DNA of 58,004 nucleotides from assembly GCA_030454225.1 (NCBI GenBank), contig JAKDRW010000008.1, forward strand, positions 1 through 58,004, in the 5' to 3' direction. A program made the translations under genes and the position numbers. How positions within the stretch are numbered: the first letter of the stretch is position 1; every line of letters begins with the position of its first letter. Source of the DNA: Vreelandella subglaciescola. Lineage in GTDB: Bacteria; Pseudomonadota; Gammaproteobacteria; Pseudomonadales; Halomonadaceae. Below are positions 1 to 10,326 of this stretch, in pieces. A model generated the notes under the pieces. It was not told the DNA's origin, made no database searches, and saw only the letters and a program-made list of their open reading frames with translations.

Positions 1-192
1 ACTCTGGAGCACTGAATACCGCAGGTGCTGCGCTTATTGGTTGAATTCAGGAGTATCAACTAGGTTAATGATTAGCTAGTGCCTAAACGTAACGACAATA
101 CTGCACCATGACTGTCGACTGGCAGCGAAGAAAAAATAACGCTATCGCATTTCTGTCAACGTTAACTGCAGGACCCGTGGAGGGGAGCGCCC
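1..192 (+). promoter_or_regulatory. Upstream region of the nuo operon
   Basis: No gene is recognisable in these 192 bases. The segment is more AT-rich than the coding DNA that follows and must hold the nuo promoter if the operon starts here. A loose match to a sigma-70 promoter (TTGAAT at 41-46 with TTAATG at 65-70, spacing 18) can be pointed to, but it is weak. The only strong signal is the ribosome-binding site GGAGGGGAG just before the nuoA ATG at 193. Nothing resembling a tRNA or riboswitch was seen. Confidence 0.3.
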
Positions 193-615
193 ATGTCACA
201 TAGTGCCAACGCATTGATCGCCGAATACTGGGCCACCGGGCTTTTTATCCTCGCGGTGATAGTGCTGTGCGCTTTTATGCTCGGCGCCTCCGCCCTGCTC
301 GGCGGACGCAGCCAGGGGCGCAGCAAGCCGCTGCCGTTTGAAGGCGGCATTATCGGCGCAGGCAGCGCCCGCCAGCGCTTTTCCATCCAGTTCTATCTTG
401 TCGCGATGCTTTTCGTGATTTTTGATATTGAAGCCGTATTTCTGTTTGCCTGGGCCATTTCGGTACGCGAAGTGGGCTGGGCCGGCTTCTGGGGCGCAGC
501 GCTCTTTATCGGCATTTTGCTCGCCGGGCTGATCTACGACTGGCGTTCGGGCGCGCTCAACTGGGCGCCTACCGGCAGCGAGCGAATGCACCGCGGAAGC
601 GTGCGACGCAGCTAG
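193..615 (+). CDS. nuoA: NADH-quinone oxidoreductase subunit A
   Basis: Small membrane subunit of respiratory complex I (NDH-1), which transfers electrons from NADH to quinone and pumps protons. The 140-residue product has three hydrophobic segments (about residues 17-37, 70-90 and 95-117). It carries the family motif FEGG followed by a membrane helix containing [13 protein letters not shown], whose acidic residues are conserved in NuoA. Length fits the family. The ATG is preceded by a strong GGAGGGGAG Shine-Dalgarno. It is the first gene of the nuo cluster, with nuoB 69 bases downstream. Identification is firm from the motif and the gene order. Confidence 0.96.
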   Translation: MSHSANALIAEYWATGLFILAVIVLCAFMLGASALLGGRSQGRSKPLPFEGGIIGAGSARQRFSIQFYLVAMLFVIFDIEAVFLFAWAISVREVGWAGFWGAALFIGILLAGLIYDWRSGALNWAPTGSERMHRGSVRRS

Positions 616-684
616 CGAAAAGAGGCAATCGGTGCATCGGGCGCAACCGATGCACCCCATGAAGTTTCAGGCGGGAGGCACGAT

Positions 685-1365
685 ATGGCTTATACTCTGA
701 CGCGGGCAAACGACGCAGTGGCTCAGCAAAGCGCGAGCTACCCGCTGGGCGAGCGCCAGCGCGTCGAAGATCCGATGAAGCAGCAGGTACACCGCAGCGT
801 GTTTACCGGCAAGCTTGAAGACGTGCTCAATTCGACGGTGAACTGGGGGCGCAAAAACTCGCTGTGGCCGTATAACTTCGGGTTATCCTGCTGCTACGTG
901 GAAATGACCACGGCGTTTACCGCCCCCCACGACGTGGCCCGCTTCGGCGCCGAAGTCATCCGCGCCTCCCCGCGTCAGGCCGATTTCATGGTCATCGCCG
1001 GCACCTGCTTTGTAAAAATGGCGCCGGTCATTCAGCAGCTTTACGACCAGATGCTCGAGCCCAAGTGGGTGATTTCCATGGGGCAGTGTGCCAATTCCGG
1101 CGGTATGTACGACATCTACTCCGTGGTTCAGGGGGTGGATAAATTCCTCCCCGTCGACGTCTACGTGCCCGGCTGTCCGCCGCGCCCGGAGGCCTTTTTA
1201 CAGGGCCTCCAGCTGCTGCAGGATTCGATTCAGGAAGAGCGCCGCCCACTCTCGTGGGTGGTGGGCGATCAGGGCGTCTACCGCGCCGACATGTCCTCGC
1301 AGCGTGAAAAACACCGCGACCGGCGGATCCAGGCCACGGAGCTGCGCACACCGGACAGCGTCTAG
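685..1365 (+). CDS. nuoB: NADH-quinone oxidoreductase subunit B
   Basis: Peripheral-arm subunit of complex I that holds iron-sulfur cluster N2, the last cluster before quinone. The 226-residue product has the expected four cysteine ligands: the tandem pair Cys69-Cys70 in GLSCCYVEM, Cys135 in MGQCANSGG and Cys164 in VPGCPPRPE. The first ~40 residues and the last ~25 are less conserved extensions. The ATG follows a GGCGGGAGG ribosome-binding site. It sits between nuoA and nuoCD in the usual order. Regulation should be that of the operon; no internal promoter was seen. Confidence 0.97.
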   Translation: MAYTLTRANDAVAQQSASYPLGERQRVEDPMKQQVHRSVFTGKLEDVLNSTVNWGRKNSLWPYNFGLSCCYVEMTTAFTAPHDVARFGAEVIRASPRQADFMVIAGTCFVKMAPVIQQLYDQMLEPKWVISMGQCANSGGMYDIYSVVQGVDKFLPVDVYVPGCPPRPEAFLQGLQLLQDSIQEERRPLSWVVGDQGVYRADMSSQREKHRDRRIQATELRTPDSV

Positions 1366-1413
1366 CCACACTTTGCGCGTACCGCTTCTTGCCGAGGGAG
1401 AGTTTGTATCACC

Positions 1414-3165
1414 ATGAGCACCGATCAATCCGCCGCCACCGTCGAGTCGTTGACTGCCCGTTTTGGCGATCAGATCCGCTACGAGCAGCCTACGCTCACC
1501 GGTATGCCGGTGCTGTGGGTCAGCCGCGAGGCGCTTGTCGATATCCTCGAGGCGCTGCGTTGCCTGCCCGAGCCCTTCGAGATGCTCTACGACCTGACCG
1601 CCATCGACGAGCGGATGCGTAGCCATCGCGACGGGCTCCCCGCAGCGGATTTCACCGTGGTCTACCAGCTGCTCTCCGTGTCCGGCAACCGCGATTTCAT
1701 GCTCAAGGTGGCGCTCAGCGAGCACGACCTGACGCTGCCCACGGCGATCCCCGTCTACCCCAATGCCGACTGGTACGAACGCGAAGTCTGGGACATGTTC
1801 GGCATTCGCTTTGCCGGCCACCCCAACCTGCGGCGCATTTTGATGCCGCCCACCTGGAACGGCCACCCGCTGCGCAAGGATCACCACGCCCGCGCCACCG
1901 AGTTTGACCCCTATACGCTGACCGTTGAAGGCCAGGACAAGGAGCAGCAGGCGCTCCAGTTTGTCCCCGAAGACTGGGGCATGAAGCGCCACAATGACGA
2001 CACCGACTTCATGTTCCTCAACCTGGGGCCCAACCATCCGTCCGCTCACGGTGCGTTTCGTCTGGTGCTGCAGCTGGACGGCGAAGAGGTCATCGACTGC
2101 GTCCCCGATATCGGCTATCACCACCGCGGCGCAGAGAAAATGGCCGAGCGCCAGTCGTGGCACAGCTTTATTCCCTATACCGACCGTATCGACTACGTCG
2201 GCGGCGTAATGAACAACCTGCCCTACGTACTCGCGGTGGAAAAGCTCGCCGGCATCGAGGTCAACGAACGCATCGCTACGGTGAGGGTGATGATGTCGGA
2301 GCTTTTCCGCATCACCAGCCACCTGCTGTTTTTGGGCACCTATCTGCAGGACCTGGGCGCCATGTCGCCGGTATTTTTCACCTTTACCGACCGGCAAAAG
2401 GCCTACGTCGTCATCGAAGCGATTACCGGGTTTCGTATGCATCCGGCATGGTTTCGTATCGGCGGGCTAATGCAGGATCTGCCCAAAGGCTGGGACCGGC
2501 TGATGCAGGAATTTGTCGACTGGATGCCTTCACGGCTGGACGAGTACGAACGCACCATGATGGAAAACTCGATGGTGCGCGACCGAACCGTTCACGTCGC
2601 CGCGTTTGATACCGCCAATGCCCTGGCCTGGGGCGTCACCGGCCCCAACCTGCGCGCTACCGGCTGCGATTTTGACCTGCGCAAAAAGCGCCCCTATTCA
2701 GGCTACGAAAACTTCGAGTTTGACGTGCCGCTGGGCACCAACGGCGACGCCTTTGACCGCGGCCAGCTGCGGATCGAAGAAATGCGCCAGAGCCTGCGCA
2801 TTATTCAGCAATGCATCGATCGCATGCCCGAAGGCGACTACAAGGCCGACCACCCGCTGACCACCCCGCCGCCCCGGGACAAGATGCTGCAGCATATCGA
2901 AACGCTGATCACCCACTTTTTGCAGGTCTCGTGGGGGCCGGTACTGCCCGCCAACGAATCGCTGCAGATGGTGGAAGCGACCAAAGGCATCAATAGCTAC
3001 TACCTGACCAGCGACCACAGCGCCATGAGCTATCGCACGCGCATTCGCACGCCGAGCTTTCCGCATTTGCAACAGATACCGGCACTGATGCGCGGCGGTT
3101 TTGTGCCCGACCTGATTGCGCACCTGGGCAGCATTGATTTCGTGATGGCCGACGTCGACCGTTAA
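1414..3165 (+). CDS. nuoCD: NADH-quinone oxidoreductase fused subunit C/D
   Basis: One 583-residue protein joins NuoC (about residues 1-190) and NuoD (about 195-583), as in Escherichia coli and many gammaproteobacteria. Both halves belong to the hydrophilic arm of complex I; the NuoD half forms the quinone pocket with NuoB. The NuoC part shows [13 protein letters not shown] from about residue 119. The NuoD part begins with [11 protein letters not shown] near residue 203, including the conserved His of the quinone site. The reading frame runs through the junction without interruption, so this is a true fusion and not two overlapping genes. The start ATG follows GAGGGAGAG with spacing of about 10. 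Confidence 0.97.
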   Translation: MSTDQSAATVESLTARFGDQIRYEQPTLTGMPVLWVSREALVDILEALRCLPEPFEMLYDLTAIDERMRSHRDGLPAADFTVVYQLLSVSGNRDFMLKVALSEHDLTLPTAIPVYPNADWYEREVWDMFGIRFAGHPNLRRILMPPTWNGHPLRKDHHARATEFDPYTLTVEGQDKEQQALQFVPEDWGMKRHNDDTDFMFLNLGPNHPSAHGAFRLVLQLDGEEVIDCVPDIGYHHRGAEKMAERQSWHSFIPYTDRIDYVGGVMNNLPYVLAVEKLAGIEVNERIATVRVMMSELFRITSHLLFLGTYLQDLGAMSPVFFTFTDRQKAYVVIEAITGFRMHPAWFRIGGLMQDLPKGWDRLMQEFVDWMPSRLDEYERTMMENSMVRDRTVHVAAFDTANALAWGVTGPNLRATGCDFDLRKKRPYSGYENFEFDVPLGTNGDAFDRGQLRIEEMRQSLRIIQQCIDRMPEGDYKADHPLTTPPPRDKMLQHIETLITHFLQVSWGPVLPANESLQMVEATKGINSYYLTSDHSAMSYRTRIRTPSFPHLQQIPALMRGGFVPDLIAHLGSIDFVMADVDR

Positions 3166-3187
3166 CCCGGCATGGGAGATTCGCACT

Positions 3188-3709
3188 ATGTCAGACACTC
3201 GCTTTTATGCCGCCGCGTCCATCGCTACCGACGGTGACGGCTTTACCCTGCACGCGGACGACCGCCGCGCCATACTTGCCGAGCGCGGCCACTACGAGCA
3301 GCCCCAGGCCGCCTGTATCGAGGCGCTGAAAATCGTCCAGAAGCGTAACGGCTGGGTGCCCGACGGCGCGATTGCCGCCATCGCCGACACGCTGGGCGTG
3401 GGCGTGGGCGCCGTGGAAGGCGTGGCGACGTTCTACAATCTGATTTTCCGCCAGCCGGTGGGGCGCAACGTGATTCTGCTGTGCGACAGCAGCTCGTGCT
3501 TTCTGACCGGCTTTGAGGAGCTGCGCGACGTGCTCAGCGAGCGCCTGGGCATCGGCTTTGGCGAGACCACCGCCGACGACCGCTTTACCCTGCTGCCCAC
3601 CTGCTGTCTCGGCGCGTGCGACCGCGGGCCGGCGCTAATGATCAACGACGACACCTTTGGCCCCATCGCACCGGGTGATCTCGACGAGCTTCTGGAGGCG
3701 TACTCATGA
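3188..3709 (+). CDS. nuoE: NADH-quinone oxidoreductase subunit E
   Basis: Thioredoxin-fold subunit of the NADH dehydrogenase module of complex I, carrying 2Fe-2S cluster N1a. The 173-residue product shows the ligand pattern C-x4-C (Cys99, Cys104) and CLGAC (Cys140, Cys144). It starts 22 bases after nuoCD behind GGGAG. Its stop overlaps the nuoF start by four bases (ATGA), which points to translational coupling of the two partner subunits. Length is normal for the family. Confidence 0.96.
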   Translation: MSDTRFYAAASIATDGDGFTLHADDRRAILAERGHYEQPQAACIEALKIVQKRNGWVPDGAIAAIADTLGVGVGAVEGVATFYNLIFRQPVGRNVILLCDSSSCFLTGFEELRDVLSERLGIGFGETTADDRFTLLPTCCLGACDRGPALMINDDTFGPIAPGDLDELLEAYS

Positions 3710-5055
3710 CGGCTATTCCGGCTAATTCACGCCTGCGCTACCACAGCCAGCTGCGCCAGGGCGCCGACGAGCGCCGTGAAGACACCCACCCGCTGACGTG
3801 GCGGCTGCGCGACGACGGCGCGCGCGTCGGACTCGATGAATACCGCCAGAAAAACGGCTATGAGGGCGCGCGCAAAGCGCTCGAACTCGCCCCCGGCGAC
3901 GTGATCGACGCCATGAAAACGGCCAACGTACGCGGCCGCGGCGGCGGCGGCTTTTCGGCCGGGGTCAAATGGAGCCTGACCCAGGTGGGCGACAACCTGC
4001 CGCGCGGCTATTTGGTATGCAACGCCGATGAAATGGAGCCGGGCACCTTCAAGGACCGCCTGCTGCTGGAACAGCAGCCGCACTTGTTGATCGAAGGCAT
4101 GATCATCGCCGGCTATGCCAACCGCTCGAAATACGGCTACATTTTTCTGCGCGGCGAGTACGTCGACGCGGCGCGCGCGGTGGCGCTGGCCATTGAAGAA
4201 GCGCGCGAAGCCGGCCTGCTGGGCGAAGACGTGGCCGGCAGCGGCTTTGATTTTGATATCGCCCTGCACACCGGCGCCGGACGCTACATTTGCGGCGAAG
4301 AAACCGCGCTGATCAACTCGCTCGAAGGCAAGCGTGCCAATCCCCGCGCCAAGCCGCCGTTTCCCGGCCAGGCCGGCGCCTGGGGCAAGCCCACCGTGGT
4401 CAACAACGTCGAAACCCTGTGCAACGCACCCGCGGTCATGCAGCACGGCGCCGACTGGTATCAGGCGCTTTCCGGAACCTTGAGCAACGACGGCGGCACC
4501 AAGCTTTACGGCGTCTCGGGGCTGGTTGAGCGCCCCGGGCTGTGGGAGCTGCCCATCGGCACCAGCGGCTGGGACATCATCGAGCGCGCCGGCGGCATGC
4601 GCGAAGGCCATACGCTGAAAACCTGGCTGCCCGGCGGCGGCAGTACCGGCTTTTTGCTCCCCGAGCACCTTGAGCTACCGATGGATTTCGACACCATCGG
4701 CCAGTACGGCAGCCGCCTGGGCACGGGGCTGATCGCGGTGGTCAGCCAGCGCCAAAGCCTGGTCGCGCTGCTGCGCAACCTCGAGCAATTTTTTGCCCGC
4801 GAGTCGTGCGGCTGGTGTACGCCCTGCCGCGACGGCCTGCCCTGGGCGGCCAAATTGCTGCAGGCCATCGAGCACGGCGAAGGCCAGCCCGGCGATATCG
4901 AACTGTTGCAAGAACACGCCAAAAATATCGGCCCGGGGCTGACGTTCTGCGCCCACGCACCGGGCGCGGCGATGCCGCTGGAATCCGCGATTCGACATTT
5001 TCGCGCCGATTTTGAAGCGGGCATTGCACGCCATGCTGAACAAGAGGTGAGCTGA
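3706..5055 (+). CDS. nuoF: NADH-quinone oxidoreductase subunit F (NADH-binding)
   Basis: This subunit binds NADH and FMN and holds 4Fe-4S cluster N3; it is the electron entry point of complex I. The 449-residue product has the glycine-rich flavin/NADH loop [13 protein letters not shown] around residues 77-89. The N3 ligands are Cys368, Cys371 and Cys374 ([11 protein letters not shown]) plus Cys415 (TFCAHAPG). The start ATG overlaps the nuoE stop, and GGAGG lies 7 bases upstream. The nuoF stop shares one base with the nuoG start (TGATG). No oddities. Confidence 0.97.
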   Translation: MTAIPANSRLRYHSQLRQGADERREDTHPLTWRLRDDGARVGLDEYRQKNGYEGARKALELAPGDVIDAMKTANVRGRGGGGFSAGVKWSLTQVGDNLPRGYLVCNADEMEPGTFKDRLLLEQQPHLLIEGMIIAGYANRSKYGYIFLRGEYVDAARAVALAIEEAREAGLLGEDVAGSGFDFDIALHTGAGRYICGEETALINSLEGKRANPRAKPPFPGQAGAWGKPTVVNNVETLCNAPAVMQHGADWYQALSGTLSNDGGTKLYGVSGLVERPGLWELPIGTSGWDIIERAGGMREGHTLKTWLPGGGSTGFLLPEHLELPMDFDTIGQYGSRLGTGLIAVVSQRQSLVALLRNLEQFFARESCGWCTPCRDGLPWAAKLLQAIEHGEGQPGDIELLQEHAKNIGPGLTFCAHAPGAAMPLESAIRHFRADFEAGIARHAEQEVS

Positions 5056-7811
5056 TGGCAACGATTCATGTGGACGGTAGCGCCTACGACGTAGACGGCA
5101 GCGATAACCTGCTGCACGCCTGCCTGTCGCTGGGGCTGGATATTCCTTACTTCTGCTGGCACCCCGCCACGGGAAGCGTGGGCGCCTGCCGCCAGTGCGC
5201 GGTCAAGCAGTACAAGGACGCCGACGATAGCCAGGGCAAAATCGTGATGTCGTGCATGACGCCCGCCGCCGACAACAGCTGGATCTCCATCGACGACGAA
5301 GAGGCCCACGCCTTTCGCGCTCGTATTACCGAATGGTTCATGACCTACCACCCCCACGACTGTCCGGTGTGCGCCGAGGGCGGCCACTGCCATCTGCAGG
5401 ACATGACCGTGATGACCGGCCATAGCCGGCGGCGCTACCGTTTTACCAAGCGTACCCACCACAATCAGTACCTGGGGCCGTTCGTTGCCCACGAGATGAA
5501 CCGCTGCATCAACTGCTACCGCTGCGTGCATTTCTACAACGACTACGCCGGCGGCGAAGATTTCGGCGTCTACGGCATGAACAACAACCTGTACTTCGGC
5601 CGCCACCAGGAAGGCGTGCTGGAAAGCCCCTTTGCCGGCAACCTCAGCGAGGTCTGCCCGACCGGCGTGTTCACCGATAAAACCCACACCAAACATTACA
5701 CGCGCAAGTGGGATTTGCAGTACGCGCCGAGCGTCTGCCACCAGTGTTCGGTAGGCTGCAATACCAGCCCCGGTGAGCGCTACGGCAGCGTGCGGCGCAT
5801 TGAAAACCGCTACAACGGCGAGGTCAACGGCCATTTTCTCTGCGATCGCGGGCGCTTCGGCCACGACTACGTCAACCGCGACGACCGTCCGCGCCGGCCA
5901 GAGTGGAGAAGTGAGGAGAAGCGTGAGGGGCAAAGCGAGCGCGACTCAGACATCATGCACCTCGACGTTGATCCCGCGCTCGATCGCGGCGCTGACCTGT
6001 TACGCAGCGCCCGGCGCATTATCGGTATCGGCTCGCCGCGCGCCAGTCTGGAAAGCAACCATCAGCTGATGGCGCTGGTGGGTAAGGACAACTTCTCTAG
6101 CGGCATCGCCGCCGGCGAACAGGCCTGCCTTGAGCGCATGAGCGCTATCGACGCCGCCCGGGCGGTTGCCACGCCGACCCTGCGCGACGTGGAACGCCAC
6201 GACGCCGTGCTGGTGCTCGGTGAAGATCTGATGCACAGCGCCGCAAGGCTCGCGCTTAGCGTGCGCCAGGCCGCCCTCGGTCGCCGCGTCGCGCTGGCCG
6301 CAGAGCGCGGCATTCCCGAATGGAACACCTACGCCGTTAATACGCTGGCGCAGGGTCGCTGCCATCCGCTGTATATTGCCTACCCCACCGCCACCGGGCT
6401 TGACGGCATCAGCGCTAAAAGCCTGCGCCTGGCGCCGAACGACATCGCCCGGCTGGGCTTTGCCATCGCCCATGAGATCGACGCCGATGCGCCGGCCGTC
6501 CCCGACCTGGACGACGCCACCCGCGCGCACGCCAGCGCCGTGGCCGACGCGCTAGTCGCCGCCGAACGGCCGCTGGTGATCAGCGGCGGCTCGCTTGAAT
6601 CCCTTTCGCTGCTCGACGCCACCGCGAGTGTCACCCGGGCGCTTGCGCGGCGTGAAAAGCGTGCCGGCCTGCTGCTGGTTCGCCGCGAAGCCAACAGCAC
6701 CGGCCTTGCGCTGATGGGCGGCCAGCCGCTTGACTGGGCGCTTGACGCCGTTACCGATGGTCACGCCGACGGCCTGGTAGTGCTGGAAAACGAGCTTTAC
6801 ACCCGCCTCCCCGAAGCAAGGGTCGACGCCGCGCTGGACGCCGCAACCGCGCTGGTGGTGCTCGACCACCAGCGCACGCGCACCTGGAAGCGCGCCACGC
6901 TTGGCCTCCCGGCGGCAAGCTTTGCCGAAACCGACGGCACGCTGGTCAACCTGGAAGGTCGCGCCCAGCGCTTTTATCAAGTGTATGATCCGCGCTATAT
7001 GCGCCCCGAGTGTCGCATCCACGCCAGCTGGCGCTGGCTCGACACCCTGCGCGCAAGCCTTGAGCGCAGCTCGCAAGACGCGCTGACGTTTGAGCAGGCC
7101 ATGGACGACTGCGCCCGGGCACATCCCGCGCTTTCCGGCATGCGCAACGCCGTCGACACCGTTGCACTGCCCGAGGGCATCAAGCTTGCGCGCATGCCGC
7201 ACCGCTACAGCGGGCGTACCTCGCTGCGCGCCAATATTGCGGTCAGCGAGCCGCGTATGCCCCAGGATCCCGATACGCCGCTGGCGTTTTCGATGGAAGG
7301 CTACAGCGGCTTTGATCGTCCGCGCCAGAACGTGCCCTTTGCCTGGGCGCCGGGCTGGAACTCACCGCAGGCGTGGAACAAGTTTACCGACGTTGTCGGT
7401 GGCCACTTGCAGGGTGGCGACCCGGGTGCCCGCATCGCCGGCGCGCCCCGCCCCGCGGGCGGCGCCTACCCCGCCGCCGACGCGATTCCAACGGCTTTCG
7501 TCCCGCGCGACGCCGAGTGGCAGCTGTGGGTGCTGCCGCGCCTGTTCGGCGGCGAAGCTACGTCTGCCCGCGCCGATGCGATTGCTGAGCGCGCCGAGTC
7601 GCCAGGGCTCGGGCTAAACGGGCACGCCGCGCAGGCGCTCAACGCCGCAGACGGCACACCCCTTACGTTTGACGCCGGCAACGCGCCGCTGACGCTTGCG
7701 CTGCGCATCGACAACAGCCTGCCCGACGGCATCGTCACGCTACCCGCGGGCGTGCTTCCCGACGCGACTAGCGGCCGCTGGGTGCAGCTACGCAGGGAGG
7801 ATGAGCGATGA
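5055..7811 (+). CDS. nuoG: NADH-quinone oxidoreductase subunit G
   Basis: Largest subunit of the hydrophilic arm (918 residues), carrying a chain of iron-sulfur clusters. 2Fe-2S N1b ligands are Cys34, Cys45, Cys48 and Cys67. The 4Fe-4S N5 site is His99, Cys103, Cys106 and Cys112. A further pair of CxxC-type motifs (NRCINCYRC and ECP-like CP near residue 200) serves N4. CHQCSVGC plus a later Cys in HFLCDRG supply the N7 site found in only some bacteria. The C-terminal two thirds is a degenerate molybdopterin-oxidoreductase-like domain. A short, purine-rich charged stretch (about residues 281-295) appears inserted relative to the E. coli protein as I recall it. Start and stop both overlap neighbouring genes. 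Confidence 0.96.
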   Translation: MATIHVDGSAYDVDGSDNLLHACLSLGLDIPYFCWHPATGSVGACRQCAVKQYKDADDSQGKIVMSCMTPAADNSWISIDDEEAHAFRARITEWFMTYHPHDCPVCAEGGHCHLQDMTVMTGHSRRRYRFTKRTHHNQYLGPFVAHEMNRCINCYRCVHFYNDYAGGEDFGVYGMNNNLYFGRHQEGVLESPFAGNLSEVCPTGVFTDKTHTKHYTRKWDLQYAPSVCHQCSVGCNTSPGERYGSVRRIENRYNGEVNGHFLCDRGRFGHDYVNRDDRPRRPEWRSEEKREGQSERDSDIMHLDVDPALDRGADLLRSARRIIGIGSPRASLESNHQLMALVGKDNFSSGIAAGEQACLERMSAIDAARAVATPTLRDVERHDAVLVLGEDLMHSAARLALSVRQAALGRRVALAAERGIPEWNTYAVNTLAQGRCHPLYIAYPTATGLDGISAKSLRLAPNDIARLGFAIAHEIDADAPAVPDLDDATRAHASAVADALVAAERPLVISGGSLESLSLLDATASVTRALARREKRAGLLLVRREANSTGLALMGGQPLDWALDAVTDGHADGLVVLENELYTRLPEARVDAALDAATALVVLDHQRTRTWKRATLGLPAASFAETDGTLVNLEGRAQRFYQVYDPRYMRPECRIHASWRWLDTLRASLERSSQDALTFEQAMDDCARAHPALSGMRNAVDTVALPEGIKLARMPHRYSGRTSLRANIAVSEPRMPQDPDTPLAFSMEGYSGFDRPRQNVPFAWAPGWNSPQAWNKFTDVVGGHLQGGDPGARIAGAPRPAGGAYPAADAIPTAFVPRDAEWQLWVLPRLFGGEATSARADAIAERAESPGLGLNGHAAQALNAADGTPLTFDAGNAPLTLALRIDNSLPDGIVTLPAGVLPDATSGRWVQLRREDER

Positions 7812-8791
7812 TGGACTGGGGAATCTTCTCGCCAACGGTCATCGACGCTTTAGTGGCGATGCTGCAGGCCGTGGCGATTCTGCTGGTGGCGGTGCTGGTC
7901 AGCGCCTTGTTGACCGTGGTGGAGCGCCGCCTGCTGGGCCTGTGGCAGGACCGCTACGGGCCCAATCGTGTGGGGCCATTCGGTTCGCTGCAGCTGGTCG
8001 CCGACATGATCAAGATTTTTTTCAAGGAAGACTGGATACCGCCTTTTGCCGACCGCACGCTATTTGTGCTGGCACCGGCGATCGCCATGGCATCATTACT
8101 GCTGTCGTTTCTGATCATTCCGTTTACCCCCACCCTGGGCGTCGCCGACTGGAATATCGGCCTGCTGTTTTTTCTTGCCATGGGCGGTATCAACGTCTAT
8201 TCGGTGCTGCTCGGCGGCTGGTCAAGCGGCAACAAGTACGCGCTGATCGGGGCGATGCGCTCTTCCGCGCAGACGATTTCCTACGAAGTCTTCATGGGGC
8301 TTTCGCTGATGGGCGTGGTCGCCATGGCCGGCTCGTTCAACATGCGCGAGATCGTCAGCGCCCAAGAGGGCCTGTGGTTTGTTATTCCCCAGTTTCTGGG
8401 CTTTTGTAACTTTCTGATCGCCGGCTTTGCGGTCACCCACCGCCACCCGTTTGATCAGCCGGAAGCCGAGCAGGAGCTGGCCGACGGCTACCATATCGAA
8501 TACTCCAGCATGAAGTTCGGTATGTTCTTCATCGGCGAATACGTCGGCATGCTGCTGGTGTCGTCGCTGATCGTGACGCTGTTTTTCGGCGGCTGGCAGG
8601 GGCCATTGCTGCCGCCCATCGTCTGGTTTGTGCTCAAGACCAGCGTATTTTTGATGCTCTTCATTTTGGTCCGGGCAGCGCTGCCGCGGCCGCGCTACGA
8701 CCGCGTAATGACCTTCGGCTGGATCGTTTGCCTGCCGCTTACGCTGCTTAACCTGCTGGTGACGGGTGCGGTGATCCTGCTCACCGCCTAG
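7808..8791 (+). CDS. nuoH: NADH-quinone oxidoreductase subunit H
   Basis: Membrane subunit of complex I that connects the hydrophilic arm to the proton-pumping arm and lines the quinone entry tunnel. The 327-residue product has about eight hydrophobic segments. It shows the conserved [19 protein letters not shown] loop after the first helix and the acidic loop [19 protein letters not shown] in the middle. The ATG overlaps the nuoG stop; the second ATG three bases on is a possible alternative. GGGAGG lies just upstream inside nuoG. Confidence 0.97.
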   Translation: MMDWGIFSPTVIDALVAMLQAVAILLVAVLVSALLTVVERRLLGLWQDRYGPNRVGPFGSLQLVADMIKIFFKEDWIPPFADRTLFVLAPAIAMASLLLSFLIIPFTPTLGVADWNIGLLFFLAMGGINVYSVLLGGWSSGNKYALIGAMRSSAQTISYEVFMGLSLMGVVAMAGSFNMREIVSAQEGLWFVIPQFLGFCNFLIAGFAVTHRHPFDQPEAEQELADGYHIEYSSMKFGMFFIGEYVGMLLVSSLIVTLFFGGWQGPLLPPIVWFVLKTSVFLMLFILVRAALPRPRYDRVMTFGWIVCLPLTLLNLLVTGAVILLTA

Positions 8792-8844
8792 TTAGCCGGC
8801 GTAGGCGCCCGACCGGCCGCCGAGCGTCAACGGAGGAGAACGCC

Positions 8845-9384
8845 ATGTATAAGAAACTGTTGCAAGATACCGGGTCGCAGCTGCGCACGCTGGGAATTAT
8901 CTTTATGCATGCGTTTCGCAAGCGCGAAACGCTGAATTATCCCGAAGAAGAAGTCTACCTGGCGCCGCGCTACCGCGGGCGTATTGTGCTGACCCGCGAC
9001 CCCGACGGCGAAGAGCGCTGCGTGGCCTGCAACCTGTGCGCCGTGGCCTGCCCGGTCGACTGCATCTCGCTGCAAAAAGGCGAGCAGGACGACGGCCGCT
9101 GGTATCCGGAGTTTTTTCGCATCAACTTTTCACGCTGCATTTTTTGCGGCATGTGCGAAGAGGCCTGCCCCACCTCGGCCATCCAGCTTACGCCGGATTT
9201 CGAGATGGCCGAATATCAGCGTAAAGAGCTGGTATACGAAAAAGAGGACCTGCTGATCAGCGGCCCCGGAAAAGACCACGACTACAACTTCTATAAAGTC
9301 GCCGGAATGTCGATTGGCGGTAAGGGGAAAGGCCAGGCGCAGGACGAGGCCCAGCCGATCAAAGTGACCACGCTGTTGCCCTGA
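8845..9384 (+). CDS. nuoI: NADH-quinone oxidoreductase subunit I
   Basis: Ferredoxin-like subunit with two 4Fe-4S clusters (N6a and N6b) relaying electrons to NuoB. The 179-residue product has two classical motifs: Cys59, Cys62, Cys65 with Cys69/Cys73 ([15 protein letters not shown]) and Cys98, Cys101, Cys104, Cys108 ([12 protein letters not shown]). The start is preceded by GGAGGAG. A 53-base spacer separates it from nuoH; it contains nothing else recognisable. The C-terminal tail (after about residue 155) is rich in Gly, Lys and Gln and is probably flexible. Confidence 0.97.
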   Translation: MYKKLLQDTGSQLRTLGIIFMHAFRKRETLNYPEEEVYLAPRYRGRIVLTRDPDGEERCVACNLCAVACPVDCISLQKGEQDDGRWYPEFFRINFSRCIFCGMCEEACPTSAIQLTPDFEMAEYQRKELVYEKEDLLISGPGKDHDYNFYKVAGMSIGGKGKGQAQDEAQPIKVTTLLP

Positions 9385-9409
9385 GGGCGCTTTAGCAACT
9401 GGAGGAATC

Positions 9410-10021
9410 ATGGAGTTGGCCTTCTATCTCAGCGGCCTGGCCGCGGTACTGGCAACCCTTGGGGTGATTGCCAACCCCAATCCGGTGCACGGGGTGCTGT
9501 ATCTGGTGGTGTCGCTTTTGGCGGTGGCGTTGGTGTTTTTCACCCTCGGCGCGCCCTTTGCCGGCGCGCTTGAAATCATCGTTTACGCCGGCGCCATCAT
9601 GGTGCTGTTCGTGTTTGTGGTGATGATGCTCAACCTCGGCCAGGCCGCGGCGGAGCAGGAGCGTCTGTGGCTCCAGCCGCGCACCTGGATCGGCCCTTCG
9701 CTGCTGGCCGCCGTGCTGCTGCTGACGCTGATCAGCCTGTTGTGGCGCGACGATATACAGCGCGTGATCGAAGGCGGCGAACTCACCGCCAAAGGCGCCG
9801 GTACGCTGCTTTACGGCCCTTGGCTGCTGCTCGTGGAGCTGGGCGCTTTGCTGCTGCTGGCCGCGCTGGTGACGGCGTCGCACGTTGGGCGCACCGTTCC
9901 CGTTGCCGCCCCCAAGCCTGCCGCGCGGGATATGCCCACCGGCGACGCCGATCAACCCCAACCCCCGCAGCAGCCAGCCCGCGGTGAATCATCCAGCCCC
10001 GCCGGCAAGGAGGTCTTATGA
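9410..10021 (+). CDS. nuoJ: NADH-quinone oxidoreductase subunit J
   Basis: Membrane subunit of complex I with five predicted helices in its first ~165 residues. The third helix region contains [17 protein letters not shown], the pi-bulge helix typical of NuoJ. The 203-residue product ends in a Pro- and Ala-rich hydrophilic tail (about residues 166-203) that is probably cytoplasmic and disordered. The start follows CTGGAGG. The stop overlaps the nuoK start by four bases (ATGA). Confidence 0.95.
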   Translation: MELAFYLSGLAAVLATLGVIANPNPVHGVLYLVVSLLAVALVFFTLGAPFAGALEIIVYAGAIMVLFVFVVMMLNLGQAAAEQERLWLQPRTWIGPSLLAAVLLLTLISLLWRDDIQRVIEGGELTAKGAGTLLYGPWLLLVELGALLLLAALVTASHVGRTVPVAAPKPAARDMPTGDADQPQPPQQPARGESSSPAGKEVL

Positions 10022-10326
10022 ACGGCGTTCCCATGGAGCACGGCCTGGTATTGGCCGCGACCCTCTTTGCCCTGGGCCTCTGCGGGCTGATGTTTCGCCG
10101 CAACATGATCTTTGTGCTGATGAGCCTTGAGATCATGCTCAACGCCGCCGGGCTTGCGTTTATCGTCGCCGGCACCGGCTGGCAGCAGCCCCAAGGCCAG
10201 GTCATGTTCTTGCTGGTGATTACGCTGGCGGCCGCCGAGGCAAGCGTCGGACTGGCTCTGCTGATTCAGCTGTATCACCGCTTCAAGACGCTCAATATCG
10301 ATGTGGCCAGCAGGATGCGTGGATGA
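10018..10326 (+). CDS. nuoK: NADH-quinone oxidoreductase subunit K
   Basis: Small three-helix membrane subunit (102 residues) of the proton-translocating arm. The conserved glutamates lie in MSLEIMLNA (second helix) and [12 protein letters not shown] (third helix), both expected for NuoK. The chosen start overlaps the nuoJ stop and has AAGGAGG 5 bases upstream; a second ATG at 10033 is possible but lacks such a site. The stop overlaps the nuoL start. Confidence 0.96.
   Translation: MNGVPMEHGLVLAATLFALGLCGLMFRRNMIFVLMSLEIMLNAAGLAFIVAGTGWQQPQGQVMFLLVITLAAAEASVGLALLIQLYHRFKTLNIDVASRMRG

Noticed and set aside
4506-5933. A 475-codon minus-strand frame opposite nuoF and nuoG
   Set aside because: Spans two genuine overlapping genes on the other strand and shows only low-complexity Ala/Val-rich sequence.
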